Of a stretch of 64,000 nucleotides of DNA, positions 13,101-28,100 are shown piece by piece. Each line of letters begins with the position of its first letter. The first letter of the stretch is position 1. Where the stretch lies: assembly GCF_016097555.1 (NCBI RefSeq), contig NC_054712.1:36554806-36618805 (forward strand). The letters are read 5' to 3'. Source of the stretch: Gigantopelta aegis. Lineage: Eukaryota; Mollusca; Gastropoda; Neomphalida; Peltospiridae. The position numbers were made by a program, and so were the translations under genes. Under the pieces are notes generated by a model. The model had not been told where the DNA came from. It was given only the letters and a program-made list of their open reading frames with translations, and ran no database searches.

Positions 13101-16100
13101 ACTACGATTCATATTGCAATATTTGATAATTTTCGTTGTTGGTAAAACGATCAAATTTATCAAATTAGCTGTCACAATCAGCTATGGATACCTGAAAATG
13201 ACCGTGACGTGCCGCCATTGTTGTCAAGCGAAAACACTTGCCGAAAACCACTTTTTGAACTCAAAATTTCAAGGCATTTTCAATTGAAAAAATCAAAACA
13301 AAAGCCACCATTTTGAAATTTTTTAAAATTCTTTTATTATATTTCCGTTTCCAGTGAGTGTCGTGTGCAAAACGGCGGGAAATATGAATTGGGGAATGTA
13401 CTGTATACAGTGTACAGTATGTCGAGTGACATGATGTCGGGCGAGATATCTCGCCTGCAGTACTCAGAAGGTTAAATAAAGAATACTATTACCATTTATC
13501 TTACACAAGTTGCTTAAAAATTTATCGAATGAGAGAAAGCACATTAAATATGGTTTTTAAATGAGTTGTAGGATAAATGCTATCTAACAAACACAAATGT
13601 ATTCCATACATCTTTACACAATGTGTTATTGCCGTGTGATATCACAAATAATGCATGTTGTTCTCTCACCAATAGGAGTGTAACAAAAACATAACTTCCA
13701 CATTTGATGAACTTGAGCTAGTAGAAAATGTTTTACCTGTCGTGCACACTGAGTATCTCCATCTGGACGTACCAGGCAACAACTGAAGCAAGAAACAAAC
13801 ATTTATTCATTATATAATTACAAATGTTTCACCAGTTTTTACCATTCTGATTGGACAATGTGGATAAAAACTGAATGTTATTCTTCGATAAGCCTCAGAA
13901 AATAACGTTATAACAGCAAATTGGATGTCATTACCTAAATTGGTCATGGAAAGGACATTAGAAACTGACATATGTTTATTTTTAACTAAATACATGTGTA
14001 AGTTGTGTTGTTTGTAATCATAAAAAATTGTCATTTTTGTGGACTCTTAATTTTTAACAATCACAAATTTAGTATAAAATTGCTTAGCGTAGTGATGCTA
14101 TTTTACACAATTTATGACTAATACAAACTGTTGTATAAAACAACAATACAAACTATCTCCAAAACATAGCTATACCTCATTCCAGGAATTTTTTTAAAAT
14201 GTTTTTGTCAATAATTCCAGTATGGTTTGACATAAAACAAAAAAGAAAACGTTTCTGAAAATAACAAAACTGTTTACCTACACCCCAAAAAACAACAACA
14301 ACAATAAAACCCAACAACAACCAACAGACAAAAAACCCAAACAAGCCCAACCAACTCACATTAAAACATGTCTGCAAAAAAACATAATCAAGTAACAGTT
14401 ACCTTAAATATCCACAATGAGGTGAGGTGAAGTTATTTTCAGAACATCTAAACACCTCCTTGGATATCCGACTGTTTGGATGTGCAAAACAGAAGAGATT
14501 TTTCCAAAATGTTATCACAGACGTGCCAAGATGAGATCTCTGAAACCAAGCAGTATACAAGATGAAAATTATACAAGCAGGATTCAAATGTATCCACGGC
14601 AACAACGGCACGTGACATAGTTGCCCTTCTTACTTGCCAATGTGTCCTAAAAAATCTAATGTTGTCAACGGCAAGAATAATGCTGTGATGGGTTTGAAAC
14701 CGTGCCTTCGCATACATTCCATGTTGTATATATGAAATAGTAAAATTATCATTAGTAACATGGTAAACGGACGTAGCCCAGTGGTAAAGTGCTCGGTTGA
14801 TGCACGTTCAGTATGGGATCGATCCCCGTCGGGCGACCCATTGGGCTATTTCTCGTTCCATCCAGTGCACCACGACTGTTATATCAAAGGCTGTGGTATG
14901 TACTATCCTGTCTGTGGGATGGTGCATATAAAAGATCCCTTGCTGCTAATCAAAAAGAGTAGCCCATGAAGTGGCGAAAGCGGGTTTCCTCTCTATATAT
15001 CTGTGTGGTCGTTAACCATATTTCTGACGCCATATAACCATAAATAAAATGTGTTGAGTGCGTTGATAACTAAAACATTTCCTTCCTTCCTTCCATTTCC
15101 AATGAAAGAAAAAAGAAAGAAATGTTTTATTTAACAACGCACTCAACACATTTTATTTACGGTTATATGGCGTCAGACATATGGTTAAGGACCACACAGA
15201 TTTTGAGAGGAAACCCGCTGTCGCCACTACATGGGCTACTCTTCCGATTAGCAGCAAGGGATCTTTTATTTGCGCTTCCCACAGGCAGGATAGCACAAAC
15301 CATGGCCTTTGTTGAACCAGTTATGGATCACTGGTCGATGCAAGTGGTTTACACCTACCCATTGAGCCTTGCGGAGTACTCACTCAGGGTTTGGAGTCGG
15401 TATCTGGATTAAAAATCCCATGCCTCGCTTGGGGATCCGAACCCAGTACCTACCAGCCTGTAGACCGATGGCCTACCACGACGCCACCGAGGCCGGTCCA
15501 TTTCCAATGAATTGCATAGGCAAGAGTCAAAGGCACCAGGGTGAAATAATTTTTGTCTGAGGAAACTTGATAGAAAGTACATTGCCTTTGTGCCCCTCTT
15601 TTTAAATGAATGAATGAATGTTTAATGACACCCCAGCACGAAATATACATCGGCTATTGGGTATCAAACCATGGCCCTTTTTTTTTTTTTTTAAAGTTTG
15701 CCTTGGTTTGCCTCTTACTTGCCTTGGTAGAAGAGGGTGGTATTTCAGGTTTGGTATTGGTATTGGTATTTTGGGGGTAATTTACCTCAGAATCGGTATG
15801 GTATTAATGCATGCCTGAGTTAAGGCTCACCCATTACTTTCATACTTTCCCTTGACACAAAGTGTAAATGTATTTATCATCCATTAAAGGCTTTTGTAGG
15901 AGATATTGCTGGCACTATAATTTGTGATATAATTTTGATTGGTCAAATTTTAATCACAAGACAATGTTTTGTTATGTCACTGTTTTTGTTTCAGTGCTAA
16001 ACCTACCATTAGTGACGTCACGCCACTGCTGTTCTGCTAGTTAACGAGTCCACCGCTGACATTCAACCCACATTACTGATATTGTTTACAACTGTCGCAA

Positions 16101-19100
16101 ATGAAAAGAGTGATAAAGGATAATAAAAAGAATACCCCCTTCGTGTCTTGTGATATCATAATTTATCAACACTCGTTGATAAAAGTATAAAATCCTTGGC
16201 AAGCCTCGAATTTCATACTTTTATCAACTTGTGCTGATAAATTATGATATCACAAGACACTTGGGGAGTATCCTCTATGTACATGTTTTTCTATCAATTA
16301 TGAGGAAGAACGATGTCCTTCAGCTCTTCTTTTAAGCCATTTTGTGTTCATTAGTTATATATTGTTAGTAGCAGGAAACATTTTTTAAAACCGAAATTTC
16401 AGTATTTTGAGATCTGCTCGATACAGTAAATCGGTACTGACTTGAAACAAATACAAATGGTATATACGGTATACCGCCCAGATCTATGCCTTGATGCCTT
16501 CCTTTGTGTTATTAAACTGAAGGCAACATCTGCTGTGTTCACCCAAAATTAAAATTCAATCCCTGTACAAGAATTTATACAAAGTATCATCCTTCATAAT
16601 TGATACCGTAACAATGTTCCTACAGAAAAAAGTGATAATGGCCCACATTAAAACAATCACCATTCAAAATGTTTTTGTTTTTTCTACTTCAGTGCTAATA
16701 ATAGAAAGTTTCAAAGCCCAAGGGCCTGGTCACATGAAATGAAAAGTTTTTTATTTAACGACGCACTCAACACATTTTATTTATGGTTATATGGTGTCAG
16801 ACATATGGTTAAGGACCACACAGACATTTTAAAGAGGAAACCCGCTATCGCCACTTCATGGGCTACTCTTTTCAATTAGCAGCAAGGGATTTTTTTAATA
16901 TGCACCATCCCACAGACAGGATAGTACATACCATCCCACAGACAGGATAGTACATACCATCCCAGACAGGATAGTACATACCATGGCCTTTGTTACACCA
17001 GTTATGGAGCACTGGCTGGAATGAGAAATAGCCTGATGGGTCCACTTATGGGGATCGATCCTGGACCGACCGCGCATCAAGCAAACTCTTTACCACTGGG
17101 CTACGTTCTGCCCCTTTCAATACATGCACCCTCCCACACAAGTAGCTCTGGCACTCGGCAAATTCACCAAATGCGAATTTTAAAAACTGGCAAAATTTTA
17201 TTTTAATTTTGCAAAATAATTTCATGCAATTATTGCTGTTTTGTTAGAAAATAACTGGATTTTTACCATTTTTAAAATTTAATAAATAATTTGGTGAAAC
17301 TTTCTGCTCACTCAGAGCTAGCCCTGGATCAGTATTAGCGGAGTCATACATGAGAATAAAGTGCAGTATTTATCAAGGAAGGAAACAATATATAAACATG
17401 GCTGAGCTAACAACAAAAACTCACCCAGTGAAAATACTATGAATCAATAATGTTTAACCACATCCTAGTGAAAACAAAAAACCCAAAACACTCAACAAAT
17501 ATTGATTATTAGTTTTAAAAGAGCCAATAATACAAATGTTATGTTCAAACTATTTGAAAGATATTAAACGATAAACAAGCATTTTGAGAGTACTGCTGAG
17601 GCAATACACGTCAACTACCTGACCCAACAATTTTTCTTATCTCCTAAATTCAACGGCCAAACATCCGTGAAAATTAAACTTGATCATAATGGTACATGAT
17701 AAAGCTATATATAAAATTTCAGTTCAATATCTCAAGGTCTTCTAAAAAAGAAGTTTCGGAAAAACAATTTTCACACTGACTAAGTTCAAGGGCCATAACT
17801 CCATCAAAAATGAGTAAATCGCCATGAAAGTTGAACGTGATCTGTAACAGTACATGCTAAAGCTATACACAAAATGTCAGGTTAATATCTCAAGGCCTTC
17901 TGAAAAAAAGTCTGAAAAACAAACTTTCATATCTCCTAAGTTCAAGGGTCGTAACTCCATCAAAAATGGGTAAATCACCATGAAAGTCAAACTTGACCTG
18001 TAACAGTACATGATAAAGTTATACACTTCTGCAAAAAAAACATCCGGAAAACATATGTGGGACAGACAGATGGACAGACAGACAGAAGGACGGAGATGAA
18101 ACCTATAGTCCCCTCTGGTTGGACTGGTAGGGGACTAATAAGAACATTCACGTGAAAAACAGATATATAGTAGCTATACAAAAAACACTGGCAGAAATTA
18201 CTTACCTGATCTTCAGGAATATCAAAATTTACAAGTGATACAGTGATGATTTCTGCAGACAGTAATGAAAGCCGATCGAAGCAGTTTCTCTTGAGAACGT
18301 TTTCGACCAATGAAAGACATCCGTGAATGTTAGACTGAATACAGTCCACAATCTCCGTTACTGCTTTTCTTGAAGCCTGAATCACAACAACAAACACATC
18401 CAATTAGAGTTGTTAGTTAAACACAGGGCTTTATTTCTCAAATTTGACTTCACACCCACTGGTTTTGAATTTTACCATTGTTTCAAAAAAATTTGAAATT
18501 TTCAGTTTCATTTAAAAAAACATCTGAGTAAGCCTTGTTAGAATCGAAAAGACTAATACTATATATATACTTGTATTTATTAAAATTAATATCTAGTCTT
18601 ATGTATTGTTTTCAAAATATGCCTTTGTATAATAATATAAAAAAGATAATTATTTACATTGATTGGGAATTTTTTTTACTCCAAATTGGGAATAAAAAAC
18701 CAACATAGCTTTTTGAGGAATGGTGGGGAATAGTGCCGATTATCGGAGTCTAGAAACATAGATGACAAAACCCTTAACAGTTACCATTGCCATACAATTT
18801 TTCAGTTAAAATGGTTGGTAGAAAAGTCTGAGATATTGCAAAATAAAAATCTATCTCACATTATTGCAACATCGACGGTTTAATTCAATTTCATTGTATG
18901 ACGGAATCACAGATATGCAACTGGCTTTAAAGGGACTCAGTCACGGATGGCTGACCTAATTAATGACCCAACAAAGTATTATCAGAAAATATATACCTTT
19001 GATTTGTCCCTAAAAGTACTTTATTTAACCATCTACATAACCAACATATCTCACTTATTATTGATATTTTGTAAAAATAACTAAATTATGTCGACGGTCC

Positions 19101-22100
19101 ATAATTCAAAGAAAAATAATGGCTATTTGGATAGCAGAGGTGTGACATATTGTTTTTTAAGTCACGTGACGGGCATCCACCGTCTAAGTATTCAGTGTCA
19201 AAATGGCCAACCAACCTGTGTGCCGAAATATTTTCACTGAAAAGATGCAAGGAGTTCCGATTTTGTAATTTCTGCACCATGAAAAGAGTTCCAACATTCA
19301 AATTTTTTAATCGATGACAGGGTGACAGGGAATCCCCTCGAGTGAGATTTAATTAAAACGTCTTGGATGATACAAAAGTGAGGTTTGGTATTTACAATAA
19401 ATGTAAGTTTCATTTATAATCCATATTTAGAGAAATAAAAATAAGGATATTAAATCTGTGACTGAGTGCCTTTAAAGTATGAGAACAAATGAGTCGAATG
19501 AACATGAGTTATTTTCAAGTTGTAGACTAACTATGTGCTGTTCTGTTGGTTTGTGAAGTAGCGGCACTAATCTCGCTCCGTGAACAACATTTTCTCTCAG
19601 GAGATAGAGGGCCATGTACAGACTAAGATCAGAACTTGTTGGCTTGATCTGCTTCCAAATGTCCAGCATTGTTTTACAGCTGTACCAACGGATAACCTCT
19701 GCTAAATATGGAAAAACCTAAAAGAAGAAAAGAAAAGAAAAAAACAAAACACTAAATGTTAAGAAAGAAACGACGCACTCAACACATTTTATTTACGGTT
19801 ATATAACGTCAGACATATGGTTAAGGACCACACAGATATGAGAGAGGAAACCCGCTGTCGCCACTTCATGGGCTACTCTTTTCGATTAGCAGCAAGGGAT
19901 CTTTTATATGCACCAATCCACAGACAGGGTAGTATATACCACAGCCTTTGATATATCAGTAATGGTGCACTGGCTAGAATGAGAAATAGCCCCATAGGCC
20001 CACTGACAGGGATTGATCCCAAACCGACCGCGCATCAGGCGGGCGCTTTACCACTGAGCTACGTCCCGCCCCCTAAATGTTAAGGAACATTAACAATTAT
20101 AAACATTCCCCCCACCCACAACAGTACAGTATACATGTAATTTGTATCTCTGTGTGTTAATCTAATACATGCCTTAAAAAACAAAACAAAAAGTGGATTA
20201 AAAATATTCATTAAGATAGATCTCTGATGTAAATTTGTTTTTTAGAATGCTGATTTCCAAGGTACATAACTCTGTCAAAAATGAGTAAATCGCATTGGAA
20301 GTTAAAGTTGATCTGTAACATTACCTGATAAAGCTACATACAAAATTTCAGATCAATATCTTGAGGCATTGCCAATTTTTTTTTTTTTTTTAAATTGTAT
20401 CTCTTAAGTTCAAATAACTCTGCCAAAAATGGGTAAATCGCCATGAAAGTCAAACTTGATCTGTAACAGTACATGATAAAGCTATACACACGTGTCGGAC
20501 AACTATATGTGGGACAGACAGACAGACAGAAATGAACCTATAGTCCCCCCAGCTGGATCGGAAGGGGACTAAAAATAACAATCATTAATGTGAGAGTAAA
20601 ACCTGTAGAGCAATTCTTCTGAGCTCCCACTGCGAGTCGGCCAGACACTCCACAGTTTGGTACAACATCAGTTTAAACAGATCACCACATTGCACAAAGG
20701 TCAGTGATTTCAAATGTATGTCCTCAAATCTGTAAAAAAAAAGAGACAGAGAAACGATTACAATATAGGCTAGAGGTCAATAAAATGGCTTCTTCAAATT
20801 CAGCAGGGATTGTACAAATTATTTACTAGAGCATTTTTTTTAACCACTATTTAGTATTTAAATTCAGCTGGAATTTTTTTTAATTATCTGCCAGGGCCTT
20901 TTTACTGCTATTAAATATTTAGTCTGTAATTAGCTGAATTTGTATCATTATGACATACTTAGATTATTGATTTGTACTAAAGTTCTATGGCAATATCATC
21001 TGAATTTCAAGGGTTCTTTTCAGAGGTGCACAAATCAAAAATATTTCACTAGCCCTTTGGGCCAGAACCAACTAAAATGTACTAGCCCGCCAGTATTTCT
21101 ACTAGTTCGCCAGCCCATAGATCAAAATATTATTGTTTAACAATATTATAATATACACATCAAATGATAGATATAAATTTGACAAAAACATTATTAATAA
21201 CACTTGGTTGGCCAAGTGATAAAAATCACATGGCAAACAAAATTTTAAAAAGTCCCCTCCTCCTCCCACCCACACACCCAAAACCTTAATTAACAAAAAC
21301 AGATTGCCAGTCGGATTAGTAGTTGTGTTGTTTAATTCGTCCGTCAGAATTTGTACTCGCATTTGGCAAGCCGGCGAGTACTTTCTGCACCCCTGGCTTA
21401 AAATATTTTGTGAATGAATCTGTATACTGAAGACAGAACAAGTTATATGGTATCTTGTTAATAAGAAAGAAGTTGATTTAGTGGTCTTACAACACCCCCA
21501 ATATTGTCAACGTACATAGACTTGAAGCTGGTAATAACCCATCAACAAAGCATCTACTAACTTTAAACCAGAAAGTTTAACCAATGTGTTATCAAGGCCA
21601 AATGAATGAAGATACTACAGATGGTATTTTTGTGTTATGCTGATTTTTATGGTCGTCTGCATATTTTAACAAACATTTATTATCCCCAGCACGGTTACCC
21701 ACATTTCTTACCATGTCAGTAATACAGATAAATTGATTTTGAAAGTAAAATATCTTCTCTGCCTATTAGTGTAAAGAGAAGACCTACTGTTGTTTTTCTG
21801 AACAGCCTGCACAACATTTCATAATACTTTCTTGAATCTCTTCCACTCTTTCACTTGATTGTCCAGCACCAATAATCTAAATTAATTTCAAAATTAACAT
21901 TTTATATTAAAACATTCAGGATTCTAAATTCTCATACAATACATTACAAAAAATCTACTTCACAAAAAAAAGAAAAGAAATGAAAAAAGAAGCAAAACGC
22001 TAATAAATTGTCTTAAACTTTAGTTTAAAAACATTAATTTTGCAATGTTTGAAATGAGATAGATCTATAAATTACCGGAAATGATTACATATGATGATCA

Positions 22101-25100
22101 ATAATATCTTTTATCCCATCTAACCTGATATAACTTTGTCCAGCTGTAAATATGTTCTGCTGCATGGTCTATCCAAGAATACAACACACTCCAGAATGTT
22201 TTAAGTTAAAAACTGAGAGGAAACCCGCTACATTTCCCCATTAGTAGCTAGGGATCTTTTATAGGCACTATCCCACAAACAGGATAGCACATACCACAGC
22301 CTTTGATATACCAGTCATGGAAATAGTCCAATGGGCTTGAAGACTAAATATCACAATTACCAAATGTACGACATTCAATGGCTGATGAATATTTTATGCC
22401 TGGAACACATCACTTAAAACCACATTTATCCGTAAAACCATGCAAATAAAAATTTGACTAATGGCAGTTAATCTACTGAGATAAACTACTGCGAGCAAGC
22501 GTTACAGCTTCTTTATGGCAATCGATCCCCATCGGTGGGCCCATTGGACTACTTCTCCTTCCAGCCAGTGCACCATGATTGGTACATACACGGCCGTGGT
22601 ATGTGCTATCCTGTCTGTGGGATGGTGCATATAATAGATCCCTTGCTACTAATGAAAAAATGTAGCATATTTCCTCTCTATGACTGTCAAAAATGACCAT
22701 ATGTTTGACATCCAATAACTGATGATTAATAAACCAATGTGCTCTAGTGGTGTTGTTAAAAAACAGTTTTTTTTCTTTATGGCAAATTAAGCAAAAGTGT
22801 CATCTTACTTGTATATAAAACGCATCAAGCATCTTGACTTGATTTAACAAGGAATGTCCATCAAAAGATGACACAAGCTTCCCACAGCCAACAACTCTCT
22901 CCGTATGCCTTGAAAACAAACAATTAATCTATTAGTTGAAATGTCATACACTGATGGCACCTAAGTCTGTGCACCTAAGCATTTGTGTTATATTTTAAAG
23001 TTGAAATATTTCTTTAAAAATATTTGTTTCACCGCCACAGTACAATGGAACAATAAATGTGTTACAACTAGTTATTTTAATTTTAATGTTTTTTAAACTC
23101 AAGTAATGAGTGCATTTTTAGTGGGACTCCCCTGCATTTACTGGCCTGCATGACGGCACATAAGTCTGCGCAGCAAACATTAAAACTACCACTTCTGTCG
23201 CTGAAGTTTACATAAAACAGCAACAAACAATGGATCTGACTGTTTATAAGTTCTAAATAACAAACACTTCCTGTTATAGTCTGTTTCAGAAACATTTAGA
23301 TTGTGCAAATGAGATAAATATAAATGGTGTCCCATGCTCCTTAGTTTGGACAACACAAAATGACAATATTAAAAAAAGCCAATGTAAAAATATTTGACCA
23401 TTATTCAACAAAAGTTGTCTGTTATTAACTGTAAATGAGCACAAATAGTGTTCGTTAGATACATAGGACAATCAATGATAATTTTGAAATAGACTATAGT
23501 AAACTAGGCCATGCTGTAAGTGCAATCTTCAAAGTCTGTGTGCAGCCATTTTGCATTATGTAAGTTGATATGCAAGGTTGATCATTACAACGTTGACAGA
23601 CACGTGTTGACAGGTGATAGAAAAACACGTTGATCGAGGCTGGCAAAAGTATACTTTTAGTGCATTAATTCAGAGGTTTTTTTAAATAAAAGTGTTATCG
23701 ACCAGTTTTATAGATATATTCACAATCAAGATGTGTTGTTTTAACAACGGTTTTGTGAATTAAATTAACGTTGTTTGTTTATTTACAAACATACCCCAAC
23801 ATTTGTTTCAAGACGTAATGTAACGTCATTAACGTGTGCAGACTTTTGTGCCGCGCAGACTAAGGTGACATGAGTGTACATCTATTGTTACATATTTTCA
23901 ACACTTCCCCAAAATACAAGGTCCATCTTTTTTTTATCAAAAAGATTTCTTACAAAAGGAAACAGACATTGTTTACCACAAATTTTACAAGCAAAAACAT
24001 TTGATTAAAAACAAAAACAGATAATGACCAATTCGAGTATCTATTGAAGAACACCATTATAAACTATAATTAACTAAATTGTACAGGAAAACCAATTCAA
24101 AATTTCTAATACAGGAACCTGTGGCATGTTTGGGAGGCTGACTGCTCCCAAACAATTTGACTGGTACCATTATCTTCTATCATATCACATTAATATAACG
24201 TCAGGTGCAAAAACCAGTCTAACGAGCAACCGCGATGGATCACTTTCCTGAATAGGCCACCGATAAGAAAAAGAGGGGATTCAATAAATAAAAAAATATT
24301 CCCATTAACACTTGGGTTGTTTTGCTAAATCACACCATCAAAATAATACTGAATCTTTGAATGGACACAAGAACATAGATCCTGCTTTCTTCTACTTCAC
24401 CCCTACCATTCAAATAAAAATTCACAAGTCCATTTTAGGGCTCGAACTTAACAACGACACTGACGGCAATTGCAGTCGTTGAGATATAAATTGCCATAGG
24501 TAGAGAGAATCACAGACGGCACAAAATGTATACACCAAGTGTGCATTATCTGCCAATATTTAACATTTGTACATTTGAAATATGTTAACATACAGTAACA
24601 TAATCTTTCAGTCATGTTTATTTGCTGCAAATGTCACATTTTAAAAAAATTGTCAGAGGCAGGCTCAAAATTGCCGTTGGTGGGCTGTTACACTCATTGC
24701 AATTCTTTTTTAAATTGCTGTGGAAGACAAATTCTTAAGTTCGAACTCTGCCATTTGTTCCTTACAAATTCAAATGCTTATTTACCAAGCTAGCAATTCA
24801 TTACAATGTACAAATAAAAAAAACCCTAATAAACAGAAGAAAAAACCCCACCTTGGAAAGCAAGGTTCCTTTCCATTCTGTTCTGACTGGAGTTTTAGTT
24901 TCTGGTTCGCCTCAGGGCCAAAAATGTTACACACATGATCTTTGATCACATAGTGGCAGATGACTCATAGGCAAACAAACGACCTTCTCTGCCTTCCCAG
25001 GAATCTGTATAAAAGAAAGAAAGAAATGTTTTATTTAACGACGCACTCAACACATTTTATTTACAGTTATATAGCATCAAACATATGGTTACGGACCACA

Positions 25101-28100
25101 CAGATGTTGAGAGGGAAACCCGCTGTCGCCACTACATGGGCTACTCTTTTCAATCAGCAGCAAGGGTTCTTTTATATGCACCATCCCACAGACAGGGTAT
25201 TACATACCACGGGCTTTGATATACCAGTCGTGGTGCACTGGCTGGAATGAGAAATAGCCAAATGGGCCCACCAACAGGGATTGATCCCAGATTGACCGCG
25301 CATCGAGCGAGCGCTTTACCATTGGGCTACATCCCGCCCCTCTGTATAAAAGAAACTCGTTGCATTAGCCATCACTGTGAAATACAACCACAAGTTCAAA
25401 CATCCATTATATAATACACCAATATACTTAGTCAATTATACAAATTAGACCTCTTACAAGGACACACTGTGGTTCAACACAAGAATTTCATGGAATTAAA
25501 GGTGAAACCTACCACAAACTGCTTTCAAATGGTGATTAAAACAAAAGAAAAACACTTTTATTTTTAAAAACATTTAATTAAAAATCACACATATTTTTAT
25601 TTTTTACTTTTTATTTTAAACATGCAGTGATCTACAGTCCTGGTTCAACAGCTATAAATCTACATTGTGTATGGAACCAACATTTTAAAAGTACGACTTA
25701 GTCCACCTGTCTGACAGTACCTGTTTGTGCCTTTGATTTTACTTCAGAATTTTCTTCAAGGTGTGGATGCCAACCACTTGTTAAACTTTGTAATACCAGC
25801 TGAAACAGGACTGGGTTGTTGTTTGATCTTTGTACTAAAAATAAAATAAAAGTTAACATAATTATAACAAGATAATTCTTATAACATTACATTCGATAAG
25901 ACAATGTTTAAAATGAAGTTGAATATACAGGCATAATTTCATATAGCAATTAAAAAGCTAATTTGCCAACGACATTTTTAATCGCATTTTCTTTTGTGAT
26001 TTAAAAAATGCATTTGGCCTATATCTGAAAACAAAATTTGTCATATGTTTAACAATACTGTTTGACTCACTAATATCACACTGTTCCTAACACCCACTTC
26101 AACATTGCTATAAGACTGACTAACGGGTTTATTTATTTATTATTTTTAATCTCTCCCATTGAACTTTGAGGCAAGTCTTTTTTGATGCTAACAAATCTCA
26201 TATTGACCAAACAATATCCTTCTACTAAATGAGTATTAAAGCTTAACCAAGGCTCCGCAACTAGCATAATTTGCAGAAGAAGCAATACATTTTTACCAAG
26301 TAGTTTAAAGAGATTGCTGGTACACTGCCTCACTGTGGATGCAGGGTGTGACAAGAAGCCGACAAATGTTGTCCAGTATTTACACCACTCTGTCATCAGG
26401 TAATACTTCGGCAGAAACTGTAATATAAAATAAGTTTAGCTCACATCACTTCCAAGAAGATAAATCAAAATAATATCAGGGGTTCAAAAATCCCATCGCC
26501 TGACGCCCGTGCCATGTGGAATTTTCATGCCGGGCAAGTAATTATGTTAACTTCATATGCCCGATGACAAGTGACTAATGTAACACGTAAAACCTTTTTT
26601 AAATGTTGTTACAAATCTCGATAAAACCTTTCGAAAGAGTTCTGATCATGCGAGCATTTACATAGCTCTATAAGGAGAACTAACCCTAACCCTAACCCTA
26701 AATGATGGAACGATCGGAACTCTTGCCAATGTGTTGATACACCAAAATGGAAAACAATGTGTTGAAAAGTTCGATAACAACTTTAGAGTTATTCCCCTTT
26801 TACTATCGACTAAGATCGGTAATTTCCGCCACTGAATGTTCGACTGAATTCATACAAGTAATCGGTTCGATGATCTTCAAACTTAGAAATAATATCCAAT
26901 ACACTTTACAGCTTAAATAAAATTAAAGTATACATGCCTTGTGTGTGCAATCATAATGTTTAATCCTTGCAAACATGGTAAATGAGGTGGGATACAGTTT
27001 CAAATTAAATTAGATGTTAACGTGATTCCGGAATCTGTTCTTTGCAAATGAACGGGGCGTAAAGCAAGTTTATAATTTCCGAGTTCACTTGAATAGAGCC
27101 TAAATATTATGAACTGTATTATTATAAAAGTTGCAAGACATTTTAGTTTATGGATTTTTCAGTACTTTACAAATGTAAATTTACGTTCGTGTAAAAAGAA
27201 CGGGTACGGTAAAGTTATATTTCATTAGCCCTACGTCATAATCGTGATGGTGTGATGCCCTCTAAGCATACATGATTTTTTTTTTCTGCTTTATTAATAG
27301 TTTTTAACAAATAAATACAAAATGTTAAATAATATACACACAATAATGACACATGGGTCAAAATCCCTAAACATTTTTGAACCAATGCCAGCCATAAAAG
27401 AATGGCTCACGAGTGGAAAGGGATCTCACAACATCTACGCCCATACAAGTGGTCACTAAGGCATACATCGACACAATAATTATATTTAGATGAACAAGTG
27501 GACACTACCAAACAAATAACAAAGTTTAAATCAACAAATGGACACTATTTAAAAATTAAAGTTTAAATCAAATAGAGAAGAGAGTTGATACTACTGGACA
27601 GACATATACATTTAGTACTTCCTAGGTAAGTGTTGTAACCTATTGGCAAAATTCTTTATTTGTGCAATTAAACCAATTACTTTCAAGATTATTACACTAT
27701 TAAAGGCATACTGTCACGGATTTAAGGACATTATTTCTCTAAAAATGGATAATAAATAAAAAATACATTAATTGTTGGAAACCAAAGCTAGCTATCGCAT
27801 CACCGTAACTGAACCATGATGGAGTGAAATCCATATCAACCCTCTTGGCAATTTTAGTTTTTGAATTATGGACCATTGCCATAATTCAATTATTTTTTAC
27901 AAAATATCATTAATAAATGGAGTATGGTGGTTATGAAGATAGTTGAGTAAAGTACATTTAGGGACAAATCAAATAATTTTTGTTCAGGTAATACTTTGTT
28001 AGACCAGTAAATAGGTCACTGGTCTGTGACAATATGCCTTTAAGCACTGTATTAAATTAAATAGGAGTAACACAATTGGTTACCGTAAGAAGTATGGGCA

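Noticed and set aside
14763..14860. tRNA-like A and B boxes
   Set aside because: They belong to SINE heads that continue directly into SINE bodies; no intact cloverleaf gene stands alone.
15122..15412. Repeated ORFs with MASDIWLRTTQI-like peptides (also at 12088, 25013, 34527, 42371, 57031)
   Set aside because: They are translations of the SINE tail and core in reverse. The same peptide recurs wherever the SINE occurs, with frame breaks.
24720..24938. Plus-strand ORF with a Lys-rich stretch
   Set aside because: Antisense to solenoid exon 12 and a MITE end.
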